Below, piece by piece: positions 1-6,731 of a DNA stretch of 64,000 nt; position 1 is the first letter of the stretch; each line of letters opens with the position of its first letter. Where the stretch lies: NCBI GenBank assembly GCA_017303475.1, contig JAFLBO010000007.1, forward strand, positions 1-64,000, given 5' to 3'. The DNA comes from Chitinophagales bacterium. Its GTDB lineage: Bacteria > Bacteroidota > Bacteroidia > Chitinophagales > Saprospiraceae. The translations under genes and the position numbers were made by a program. The notes under the pieces were generated by a model. The model had not been told where the DNA came from. It made no database searches and saw only the letters and a list, made by a program, of their open reading frames with translations.

Positions 1-111
1 AATGAACTCATGCTTGAACGATTTTTTATAGCGTATGGACTAAACCCACACCGTGCAAAAAATCATCACGCTTATAAATCATTATCGGAATTCGGCAGAA
101 TCGCCGCATGA
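1..111 (+). CDS. C-terminal end of an unidentified protein (partial at window edge)
   Basis: The frame is open from the first base and closes with TGA at 109-111, giving 36 residues that end in EFGRIAA. It is probably the tail of a gene that starts upstream of the window. I do not recognise the fold. Downstream lie a 5'-truncated lipoprotein-like frame and a fragment of an RHS/YD-repeat core, an order (variable tip, small gene, displaced core fragment) usual for polymorphic-toxin loci. A toxin C-terminus is therefore possible, but that is inference from context only; a chance frame cannot be excluded. Confidence 0.3.
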   Translation, partial: NELMLERFFIAYGLNPHRAKNHHAYKSLSEFGRIAA

Positions 112-501
112 CCGATACGAACCATTGATTTATATTGTGGACATAAAAAGAAAGCTGCTCTTCAAAAGCAGTTGGTAGCCGATTTAGGGCTACAGCTACG
201 AGGAGTGATAACAGATAAGTATGAACGAGAAATAGAAAAAGGTAATGGTATTTTGCAGATAAAAGTGACAGAATCAAATATTACGCACTATGATATGCGT
301 GGCAAAGAGCCATACCTTTGTTATATTAACGGAGATACAGCGTTTTTTTACGTTAATATTCGGGAGGCTAAAATTGGAGATACAATACTTGTAAACACAA
401 ATTCAAATTTTGTTTACAACACCAAAGGAGAACTCAGCTTTATCAAACAATTAATAGTCTGGGATCCCTATTGGGAAAAAGTAAAGAAATCGGGATATTG
501 A
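112..501 (+). pseudogene. 5'-truncated lipoprotein-like protein, possible immunity gene
   Basis: The frame opens right after the TGA at 109-111 and runs to TGA at 499-501 (about 129 residues) without any ATG; the only plausible start is TTG at 172, which would give 109 residues. The early stretch LYCGHKKKAAL looks like the mature start of a lipoprotein (Cys followed by a charged linker) whose signal peptide is missing, so I read it as truncated at its 5' end. The body is beta-rich (IKVTESNI, YINGDTAFFYVNI) with no family I can name. Lying between a possible toxin tip and an RHS-core fragment, it could be an immunity protein (inference). Confidence 0.35.
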
Positions 502-696
502 ACCGGTATCCTGAAAACCGACGGCACCGCGCCTACCGTTTTTCTGAGCACCCGTACGTATTACGACAAGGAATACAGCGTCATACAAGTAAACAAACAA
601 AACCACCTCAGCGGAGCAGACATCAGCTCCGGCGTCTATGATTTTACTAACCGGGTAACCAAAACCCGGCGCGATCACACGGTCAATAACCAATAA
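502..696 (+). pseudogene. RHS/YD-repeat protein core fragment
   Basis: The 64 codons after the stop at 499-501 read as the YD-repeat region of Bacteroidota RHS-type (DUF6443-class) surface proteins: FLSTRTYYD, then a VIQVNKQNHLSGAD segment, then VYDFTNRVTKT, which fits the family pattern YYDxxGRVIQTxxxNHLGGxD...YDFxGKV. The conserved Gly-Arg turns have degenerated (YSVIQ in place of GRVIQ). There is no start codon, and the frame ends at TAA 694-696 inside an inverted repeat. It is a stranded core fragment of a much larger protein, as found downstream of toxin-tip/immunity cassettes after recombination. Confidence 0.55.
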
Positions 697-859
697 CCAA
701 TGTCCAATGTCGAATGTCCAAGTGGGGCGGGTGTCTGGCGTCAGCACTTTTGTATGACATTGGGCGGGTGTCTGGCCAGTCAGCAGTGGAATGCCCAAAA
801 ATGGTGCTGACGCCAGACACCCGCCCTACTTGGACATTCGACATTGGATATTGGTTATT
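692..859. repeat. Inverted repeat, 56-bp arms
   Basis: Arms 692-747 and 804-859 are complementary over 56 bp with very few mismatches; the loop of about 56 bp repeats an arm word (GCGGGTGTCTGG at 727-738 and 764-775). Arms are built from short related words (AATGTCCAATGTCGAATG). The right arm overlaps the last codons and stop of the minus-strand nuclease-like gene. Confidence 0.85.
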
Positions 860-1319
860 GGACATTCCCCGGATATCCTGGCAACTCGCCCAAATACTCA
901 AAGCGCTCCTGATCAAAATCCAGGGCGCAGCAATAGGTGGCTAATCCGTTGGTAACGGCCAGAAATGGCGCCCGGAGCCGGAGGTTGTAACGGGCGGCTT
1001 GCTCAAAAGTGGATTGATCCAGGGCAACCTTGGGCGATTTACATTCTACCAGCAACCAGGGCTTTACATCGGCATCGTACACCACCAGATCGCAACGGCG
1101 GCGCAGACCATTTACCTCAATGCCCACTTCCGAGCGGATGCGGTGCGAAGGGTATTTTTTTTCTTCCAGCAGGTATTGCAGCACCAACTGCCGGAGCAGC
1201 TCTTCGGGCGTTAGCGCAACCTCCTTACGCCGGATGGGATCGAACACAAATGCAGCATCGCCGGCTTTGCTTAGCCGAAGCCTGGATTGAAACTGCAAAT
1301 AATTGAGTTCGAGTAGCAT
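855..1319 (-). CDS. HsdR N-terminal-domain protein (PD-(D/E)XK nuclease-like)
   Basis: A 154-residue stand-alone protein matching the type I restriction HsdR N-terminal family (HSDR_N_2). The nuclease-like core is visible: RCDLVVYD supplies the Asp and WLLVECKSP the Glu-x-Lys of a PD-(D/E)XK site, after an N-terminal helical part (EELLRQLVLQYLLEEKKYP). Such single-domain copies are widespread in Bacteroidota chromosomes and are not proof of a restriction system; no HsdM or HsdS is nearby. I chose ATG at 1319; a GTG at 1325 is also in frame. The last codons (NVQ and stop) are written by the right arm of the inverted repeat 692-859, so the C-terminus may have been altered by that repeat. Confidence 0.8.
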   Translation of the reverse strand: MLLELNYLQFQSRLRLSKAGDAAFVFDPIRRKEVALTPEELLRQLVLQYLLEEKKYPSHRIRSEVGIEVNGLRRRCDLVVYDADVKPWLLVECKSPKVALDQSTFEQAARYNLRLRAPFLAVTNGLATYCCALDFDQERFEYLGELPGYPGNVQ

Positions 1320-1329
1320 AAGCACTGTA

Positions 1330-1421
1330 CCGGCGGGTTTAGCCGCCGCTGGTTGAAGGGGGGGTTGAAGAGTTTGAAGAGTTTGAGGGGTTTGAAGAGT
1401 TTGAAGTGGGTTGAAGGGGGT
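1330..1421. repeat. G-rich tandem TTTGAAGAG repeats
   Basis: From 1351 to 1421 the sequence is a degenerate tandem array of TTTGAAG/GGTTGAAGGG units, preceded by a small GC hairpin (CGGCGG and CCGCCG, 1331-1348). It fills the gap between the nuclease-like gene and bshA. I see no gene here. Confidence 0.6.
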
Positions 1422-2563
1422 TATTCCACCTTAATAACACTTTTTTCTATCACTTCCTGGTAATAGGCTTCGTATTCCGGCAGGATTTGATCAATATCGA
1501 ATCGTCGGGCCTGTTGGAGGGCATTGGCGCGAAAATGCTGCAATTTTTCTTCATCCTGCAACAATTGAATGGCATAATCTGCCATTTCGGATACATTTCC
1601 GGCGTCGCTGAGGTATCCGGTTACACCATGTACATTGACTTCGGGCAAACCGCCGCTGTTGGATGAGATAACCGGTACTTCGCAGGCCATGGCCTCGAGG
1701 GCGGCCAGGCCAAAACTTTCGCTCTCGGATGGGATAACAAACAGGTCGCAGATGGCCAGCAGTTCCTCAATGGCATCCTGTTTACCCAGAAAACGCACTT
1801 CGTCGCAGAGATCCAGTTGCCGGCAAAGTTGTTCGCAGTGCTGGCGCTCGGGGCCGTCGCCAATCATGAGTAGTTTGGAGGGCACATTTTGCCGAATTTT
1901 GTGAAAGATATGGATCACATCCTCCACCCTTTTCACCTTGCGGAAATTGGAGGTGTGGGCAATGATGCGTTCGCCATCCGGGGCAATGATCTTTTTAAAA
2001 TGCTCTTTATTGGTTTTTCTAAACCGGTCAAAATCAATGAAATTATAAATCACCCGTATTTCCCGGTCAATTTTAAACAAGTCCAGGGTGTCTTGTTTCA
2101 GGCTTTGAGAAACGGCCGTTACGCCATCACTTTTATTGATACTGAACTCCACCACGGGCGCAAAAGCGCGGTTGTTTCCCACCAGGGTAATGTCGGTGCC
2201 ATGCAGGGTAGTTACCACCGGAATATACCGACCTTCTGCCAGCAGGATTTTTTTGGCCATATAGGCTACGGCTGCATGCGGGATGGCATAATGCACATGC
2301 AAAATATCCAGGTTTTGGTAATGCACCACATCTACAATCTTGGAAGCCAGGGCGGTGTCGTAAGGCGGGTATTCAAACAGCGGATAATCTTCACTGTCTA
2401 CCTCGTGGTAAAATACATTGGCCTGGAAATGGGCCAGTCGAACCGGCCGTCTGTAGGTGATGAAGTGAATTTCATGACCTTTTCTGGCCAAACCCAGACC
2501 CAGTTCGGTGGCTACTACGCCAGATCCGCCATAAGTTGGGTAACAAACAATACCTATTTTCAT
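1421..2563 (-). CDS. bshA: N-acetyl-alpha-D-glucosaminyl L-malate synthase BshA
   Basis: A 380-residue GT4 glycosyltransferase that joins UDP-GlcNAc to L-malate, the first step of bacillithiol synthesis, in the cytoplasm. The N-terminus KIGIVCYPTYGGSGVVATEL is the characteristic BshA opening with the Gly-rich donor/acceptor loop. The C-terminal Rossmann domain carries SESESFGLAALEAMA, the E-x7-E nucleotide-sugar motif of retaining GT4 enzymes. Length fits the family (about 375-380). ATG at 2563 lies 8 bp after the DUF1684 gene, so the two are probably co-transcribed. bshB and bshC are not in the window; in Bacteroidota they are commonly unlinked. Annotation as BshA rather than a generic glycosyltransferase rests on the N-terminal signature and overall match. 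Confidence 0.93.
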   Translation of the reverse strand: MKIGIVCYPTYGGSGVVATELGLGLARKGHEIHFITYRRPVRLAHFQANVFYHEVDSEDYPLFEYPPYDTALASKIVDVVHYQNLDILHVHYAIPHAAVAYMAKKILLAEGRYIPVVTTLHGTDITLVGNNRAFAPVVEFSINKSDGVTAVSQSLKQDTLDLFKIDREIRVIYNFIDFDRFRKTNKEHFKKIIAPDGERIIAHTSNFRKVKRVEDVIHIFHKIRQNVPSKLLMIGDGPERQHCEQLCRQLDLCDEVRFLGKQDAIEELLAICDLFVIPSESESFGLAALEAMACEVPVISSNSGGLPEVNVHGVTGYLSDAGNVSEMADYAIQLLQDEEKLQHFRANALQQARRFDIDQILPEYEAYYQEVIEKSVIKVE

Positions 2564-2571
2564 GTTGTCGA

Positions 2572-3183
2572 TTAATGCTTCTTTTCTCCCCGGAAATTGC
2601 GTTCTCCGGCAGGAATGTCAAAAGGCAGGTGATTTTCCCGGGGTGGAATTGGACAGTTGTAGCCATCACTATAGGCACACCAGGGGTTATAACATTTGTT
2701 GAAATCCAGCAGCAATATACCGTTTTGTATATCGCTCTGGTGAAAATCCAGATATCGGCCCCCGCCATATGTGTCGCCGCCGTTGCTCAGGTCTTTGAAA
2801 GGCAGAAACAAATGATCGCGGTAAGTGGAGTCCTGAATGAGTTTCAGGTTTTGGTAAATACTGAGGGTATGTTTTTGTCCGCCTACCTCAAAAGTCAGCA
2901 CGCCATATTGCACATAATCTCTTTTCTGACCGCTGTAGGTCATCATGATGAAAGGTACGGCTTCGGGTGTGCGGCGGAAATTTGCCGGGATGGCCCATTC
3001 GCGTTTGGCCGGATAAAAATCGAGCAAAGAGGTATCGGCGGCGCGCAGGGGCGAGCGCGGGTTGGTGAGGAAATCGACTTTGTATTCCGCCCGATGTTTG
3101 GCTGTTTCGGCGGCAAAGCTGGCGTCCTGAGCCTGTGCGGCCATGCACAGGGCGCTAAAAGCAAGGAATAGGATGGTGCGCAT
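2572..3183 (-). CDS. DUF1684 domain secreted protein
   Basis: A 203-residue protein with an N-terminal signal peptide (MRTILFLAFSALCMAAQA, cleavage after AQA). The mature part matches the DUF1684 family: a beta-rich fold with YGVLTFEVGGQKHTL, LFLPFKDLSNGGDTYGGGRY and the conserved end LDFNKCYNPWCAYSDGYNCP followed by PPREN. The family is frequent in Bacteroidota and Actinobacteria; its biochemical role is not established. It probably acts in the periplasm. It sits directly upstream of bshA with an 8-bp gap, but a link to bacillithiol is not supported beyond co-transcription. Confidence 0.88.
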   Translation of the reverse strand: MRTILFLAFSALCMAAQAQDASFAAETAKHRAEYKVDFLTNPRSPLRAADTSLLDFYPAKREWAIPANFRRTPEAVPFIMMTYSGQKRDYVQYGVLTFEVGGQKHTLSIYQNLKLIQDSTYRDHLFLPFKDLSNGGDTYGGGRYLDFHQSDIQNGILLLDFNKCYNPWCAYSDGYNCPIPPRENHLPFDIPAGERNFRGEKKH

Positions 3184-3191
3184 AAAGGGAT

Positions 3192-3246
3192 AGGTGGTGT
3201 TTTGGTGTTTTAGTGTTTTGGTGTTTTAGTGTTTCGGTGTTTTAGT
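3192..3246. repeat. Tandem GTTTTGGTGTTTTAGT repeat
   Basis: Four or so copies of the 8-bp words GTTTTGGT/GTTTTAGT run in tandem between the DUF1684 and TIGR03643 genes. The same words recur at 23511-23545 and, reversed, at 46155-46175. Confidence 0.7.
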
Positions 3247-3533
3247 TAGGTAATTCTGTTTCTGCTGATCTGGCGTTGGCGGGAGCAACGGAACCGGCTG
3301 ACGTCTTCTGCCCGAAGTGCCAGGTGTTTGGTGGCTCTTCCTTGCACCCTTGCGCGCCATTTTTTCCAGTTTTTGAGTGTCATTTCCTGTTTCATCAATC
3401 GAATCACCTCAGCTTCCGAGAGTCCGAACTGAAACTTTATGGCTTCGAAAGGGGTACGATCCTCCCAGGCCATTTCGATAATCCGATCAATGGCCTGGTC
3501 TGTAAGTCCGAATTTCAGGTATAAAGATTTCAA
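3246..3533 (-). CDS. TIGR03643 family protein
   Basis: A 95-residue basic protein matching TIGR03643: DRIIEMAWEDRTPFEAI, then FGLSEAEVIRLMKQEM, then KKWRARVQGRATKH. The central helices resemble a small helix-turn-helix, and the basic tail may bind nucleic acid, but the function of the family is unknown. The only in-frame start is TTG at 3533, immediately inside the repeat-rich upstream region; a start lost to the repeat is possible. The last 25 or so residues (RFRCSRQRQISRNRIT) are unlike the family core and end at the boundary of the downstream tandem repeat, so the C-terminus may have been changed by it. Confidence 0.8.
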   Translation of the reverse strand: MKSLYLKFGLTDQAIDRIIEMAWEDRTPFEAIKFQFGLSEAEVIRLMKQEMTLKNWKKWRARVQGRATKHLALRAEDVSRFRCSRQRQISRNRIT

Positions 3534-3591
3534 TTTTCGAGTGCCTGAGTGTTTGAGTGCCTGAGTGTTTGAGTTGGCGTGCGGTTGAGGA

Positions 3592-3703
3592 TTGGGTTGG
3601 AAATTTAAGGTTTTTCACCACTAAGTCACTTAGGGCACTAAGTGGGCAATATCTTAGTGCCCTAAGTGACTTAGTGGTGAAAAACCTTAAATTTCCAACC
3701 CAA
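3592..3703. repeat. Palindromic intergenic repeat, family A copy 1
   Basis: Arms 3592-3642 and 3653-3703 are perfectly complementary over 51 bp around a 10-bp loop. The inner part of each arm is the family word CACTAAGTCACTTAGGGCAC; the outer part (TTGGGTTGGAAATTTAAGG) is specific to this locus yet is mirrored too. It lies between divergent genes, so it is not a convergent terminator. Confidence 0.92.
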
Positions 3704-3737
3704 ACACTCAATTAGAACAAACACTCTTACAACTTTG

Positions 3738-3766
3738 TTGTGCGCTCGTTCAATCCTGTACCTTTG
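3738..3766 (+). promoter_or_regulatory. Promoter of idi-2/HMGR operon (TTG-N18-TACCTTTG)
   Basis: A -33 TTG (3738-3740) and a perfect Bacteroidota -7 element TACCTTTG (3759-3766) are 18 bp apart. Transcription is expected about 5 nt after the final G, at about 3771, only 2 nt before the chosen ATG at 3773, so the mRNA should be nearly leaderless. This also argues against the longer GTG start at 3740. Confidence 0.7.
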
Positions 3767-3772
3767 CTTTTT

Positions 3773-4813
3773 ATGACAAACGAGTCGCAGCAGCCTTTTT
3801 CCGATGATCCAACGGCCGAAAGCCGTAAAAAAGACCATATCGAACTGGCCTTCCGCAGCCGTGTGGAGGCCGGCGAGCTGGATGAGCGGTTTTATTACGA
3901 GCCTATGCTGGCGGCACATCCGGCGCCGGGATCACTGCCGGCTACCCCGTTTTTAGGCAAAACCCTGCGCACGCCGATCTGGGTTTCTTCCATGACCGGC
4001 GGTACGGCCATGGCGGGCAAAATTAACCATCATTTGGCACGCGCCTGTGGAGAATTCGGCATGGGTATGGGCCTGGGGTCCTGCCGGCAGTTGTTGCATT
4101 CGGATGAGTACCTGCCGGATTTTGATGTGCGGGATGCTATGGGCGCTGAAGCGCCGCTTTATGCCAATCTGGGTGTGGCGCAAATTGAAAAATTGCTGGA
4201 GCAGCAGGCGTTTGACCGCATTCCTGAAATGCTGCAAAAACTGCGCGCCGACGGGCTTATTGTGCATGTTAACCCCCTGCAGGAGGCCATGCAACCGGAA
4301 GGGGATGTGTTTTTGCGATCCCCCCTGGAAATTATTCAGGAGGTGCTGGAGCGACTCCCGTATCCGGTTATTGTCAAGGAAGTAGGACAAGGATTTGGTC
4401 CGGCCAGTATGCGGGCTTTGATGCAATTGCCCCTGGCAGGCATTGAATTTGCCGCTGCCGGCGGCACTAATTTTGCCAAACTGGAATTGCTGCGCAGTGA
4501 GCCTGAAAAGCTGGCTATTTTTGAAAAAATGGCTGCAGTAGGGCATACCGCAGCAAGTATGTTGCAATGGAGCAACACCCTGCACGCCGAACTAGGCAGT
4601 CAGTGCCGGGCACAAAACCTGATCCTTTCCGGAGGGGTGTCGGATTTCCTGGATGGATACTGCCTGATCCGAAAATCTACCCTTCCGGCGGTGTACGGTC
4701 AGGCTTCAGGTTTTTTGAAATATGCCCAAAACGACTACGAAACCCTGCGAAAATATATCCAATCCCAAATACGTGGCCTGGAACTGGCCTTTGCATTCCT
4801 GCAGGTAAAATGA
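3773..4813 (+). CDS. fni: Type 2 isopentenyl-diphosphate delta-isomerase
   Basis: A 346-residue FMN- and NADPH-dependent enzyme that interconverts IPP and DMAPP in the cytoplasm. It is recognised by the opening SRKKDHIELA, the flavin/substrate segment WVSSMTGGTAMAGKIN, GMGMGLGSCR, the HVNPLQE loop, VIVKEVGQGF and AAAGGTNFAKLE, all in the order of the Idi-2 TIM barrel. Length matches the family (about 340-350). ATG 3773 is chosen because the -7 promoter element ends at 3766. Its stop overlaps the start of the HMG-CoA reductase gene (ATGA at 4810-4813), so the two are translationally coupled, both serving isoprenoid synthesis by the mevalonate route. Confidence 0.93.
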   Translation: MTNESQQPFSDDPTAESRKKDHIELAFRSRVEAGELDERFYYEPMLAAHPAPGSLPATPFLGKTLRTPIWVSSMTGGTAMAGKINHHLARACGEFGMGMGLGSCRQLLHSDEYLPDFDVRDAMGAEAPLYANLGVAQIEKLLEQQAFDRIPEMLQKLRADGLIVHVNPLQEAMQPEGDVFLRSPLEIIQEVLERLPYPVIVKEVGQGFGPASMRALMQLPLAGIEFAAAGGTNFAKLELLRSEPEKLAIFEKMAAVGHTAASMLQWSNTLHAELGSQCRAQNLILSGGVSDFLDGYCLIRKSTLPAVYGQASGFLKYAQNDYETLRKYIQSQIRGLELAFAFLQVK

Positions 4814-6150
4814 CCAACAACATCATGGCAAAAACGATAAACGGCTTCTCCAAACTTTCCAAAACAGAAAAAATTGCCTGGTTAACCACCCATTTCAGTC
4901 GGCAACCTGAAGAAGCGCAATCCGTGCTGGCTTCCTGGCAGCATTCCGAAGCATCAGTGCAGAAGGTTATTGACGGGTTTACGGAAAATGCTATTGCCAA
5001 CTACACATTGCCGTTCAGCATAGCGCCCAATTTTTTGATCAACGGTAAAGAATATGCCGTTCCGATGGTGATTGAAGAAAGTTCGGTGGTGGCTGCTGCC
5101 AGCAGCGCGGCCAAGTTCTGGCAGGAACGCGGCGGCTTTCATGCAGAAATTATTGGCACCGTAAAACTCGGGCAGGTACATTTTTACTGGCCCGGAAATC
5201 CTGATACCCTGCGTGCCCTGTTCCCCGATCTGAAAGCCCGCCTGCTGGAATCCAGCCGGGACCTAACGGCCAATATGGAACAACGCGGCGGCGGTATTCT
5301 GGATATTGAACTCCTTGATTTTGAATCGGTTGAACCGGATTATTTCCAGTTGCGCGCTTCTTTTGAAACCTGCGACAGTATGGGCGCCAATTTCATCAAT
5401 TCGGTGCTGGAGCGTTTTGCCGATACCCTGGAAGATTTTTTCACCGATTGCCCGGGCCTCAACGATGCCGAACGGGATGTGGAGGTGATTATGTCTATTC
5501 TATCCAACTACACCCCGCAGTGCCGGGTGCGCGCCTGGGTAGAGTGCCCCATCACATCTTTTGCTGATTTGGCCCGGTCGCAGGGTATGGACGCCGAGGC
5601 GCTCACGCGCAGGTTTTATCGCGCTGTACGGATTGCTCAGGTAGATCCATACCGGGCTACCACCCACAACAAGGGTATTTACAATGGCATTGATGCCGTG
5701 GTATTGGCCACGGGCAACGATTTTCGCGCCATTGAAGCCTGTGGGCACACCTATGCGGGCCGCGATGGCCAGTACCGCAGCCTGAGTTCCTGTACGGTAG
5801 AGAACGGGGTGCTGCGTTTCGAGCTGGATATTCCGCTGGCCATGGGTACAGTGGGTGGCCTGACGGCCTTGCATCCGCTGGCCAAACTAAGCCTGGATAT
5901 TTTGGGTAATCCGAGCGCAGAAGAATTGATGTGCATCACGGCGGCGGTTGGTTTGGCGCAGAATTTTGCTGCGGTTCGTTCCCTGATTACTACCGGGATA
6001 CAGCAAGGACATATGAAAATGCACCTCACCAATATTCTCAATCATTTGGGCGCCAATGAAGAAGAATCTGCGGCAGCACAGCACTATTTTCAGCATCAAA
6101 CCGTGAGTTTTAGTGCCGTCAGAAGTTTTCTGGCGGAAAAAAGGTCGTGA
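4810..6150 (+). CDS. mvaA: Hydroxymethylglutaryl-CoA reductase
   Basis: A 446-residue HMG-CoA reductase. The expected catalytic residues are visible: Glu in IEESSVVAAAS, Lys in THNKGIYNGIDAV, Asp in ATGNDFRAIEA and the C-terminal His in QQGHMKMHL. Overall it is like the short, membrane-anchor-free class II enzymes; class II members are often called degradative, but in Bacteroidota lacking the MEP pathway this type is thought to supply mevalonate. The start ATG 4810 overlaps the stop of the isomerase; ATG 4825 (MAKTINGF) is an alternative closer to the family's usual N-terminus. The longer frame opening at 4567 lies inside the isomerase gene and is not used. Confidence 0.93.
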   Translation: MTNNIMAKTINGFSKLSKTEKIAWLTTHFSRQPEEAQSVLASWQHSEASVQKVIDGFTENAIANYTLPFSIAPNFLINGKEYAVPMVIEESSVVAAASSAAKFWQERGGFHAEIIGTVKLGQVHFYWPGNPDTLRALFPDLKARLLESSRDLTANMEQRGGGILDIELLDFESVEPDYFQLRASFETCDSMGANFINSVLERFADTLEDFFTDCPGLNDAERDVEVIMSILSNYTPQCRVRAWVECPITSFADLARSQGMDAEALTRRFYRAVRIAQVDPYRATTHNKGIYNGIDAVVLATGNDFRAIEACGHTYAGRDGQYRSLSSCTVENGVLRFELDIPLAMGTVGGLTALHPLAKLSLDILGNPSAEELMCITAAVGLAQNFAAVRSLITTGIQQGHMKMHLTNILNHLGANEEESAAAQHYFQHQTVSFSAVRSFLAEKRS

Positions 6151-6222
6151 ATTAGTCGTGGCCTGGCAATTTTTGGGTTTTTTGTACGCTGATAAAACAA
6201 AGTTCTGCAACCGGACATTCTA

Positions 6223-6230
6223 TAGCTTTG
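6223..6230 (+). promoter_or_regulatory. -7 element TAGCTTTG upstream of the cytochrome gene
   Basis: A perfect TAnnTTTG lies 29 bp before the ATG at 6260. The -33 region (TTCTG near 6203) is weak. The transcript would have a leader of roughly 25 nt. Confidence 0.5.
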
Positions 6231-6259
6231 CTCACTATTCCAACACATAAAACGCTACC

Positions 6260-6625
6260 ATGAAATTAAAAAACCTCCGTCTCATCGCTGCGCTGGCATT
6301 GTTTGCCACTGTTTTAGGCCTTCAAAGCTGTAACGGCGAGGATCCCAAAGGTCCGGACTGCAACATTCCCAATGCCGACCTTTCGTACAATCTGAACATC
6401 AAGCAAATTATTGACAATCAGTGCATTAGTTGCCATGCTCCTGGCAGCGGTGTTGCTGGAGCTGTGGGCGATTTCCGCAATTATGCAGGGCTTCAAGCTT
6501 ACCTGAAAAATGGTAAAATCCTGGATGCCGTAGTAAACGACAAAACCATGCCACAGGGTGGTGGTATGAGCCAGGCACAACGCGACAGCATCAACTGCTG
6601 GATTGCTTCTGGCTACCCCGAGTGA
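6260..6625 (+). CDS. Mono-heme cytochrome c-type lipoprotein
   Basis: A 121-residue lipoprotein: signal peptide to the lipobox LQSC (Cys about residue 24), then one heme c site CISCH preceded by an NIKQIIDNQ helix, and a distal Met in TMPQGGG that can be the sixth iron ligand. The closing helix AQRDSINCWIASG is typical of the small planctomycete/Bacteroidota cytochrome-c-like domain often found in membrane-anchored electron carriers. It is expected at the periplasmic face. It stands alone with its own promoter; its redox partner is not evident. The next gene, an FAD amine oxidase, is convergent and not obviously related. Confidence 0.8.
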   Translation: MKLKNLRLIAALALFATVLGLQSCNGEDPKGPDCNIPNADLSYNLNIKQIIDNQCISCHAPGSGVAGAVGDFRNYAGLQAYLKNGKILDAVVNDKTMPQGGGMSQAQRDSINCWIASGYPE

Positions 6626-6634
6626 TAAGGCTCC

Positions 6635-6722
6635 AAGGGGAACCGCGAAGGCACAAAGGCGCGAAGGGGAGTCGGCTGAGGCCGACTAAGTATTTTTCCT
6701 TAGCGCCTTTGCGGTTCCCCTT
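6635..6722. terminator. Inverted repeat between convergent genes, likely bidirectional terminator
   Basis: AAGGGGAACCGC (6635-6646) and AAAGGCGC (6655-6662) pair with GCGCCTTTGCGGTTCCCC (6703-6720). Inside is a second hairpin AGTCGGC/GCCGACT (6670-6687). It fills the gap between the convergent cytochrome and amine oxidase genes. Words such as GCGAAGGCACAAAGG recur at 38705-38756. Confidence 0.6.
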
Positions 6723-6731
6723 TGTGTCTTG

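Noticed and set aside
4567..4809. Extension of the HMG-CoA reductase frame
   Set aside because: It lies wholly in the isomerase gene in another frame and has no homologue-like sequence.
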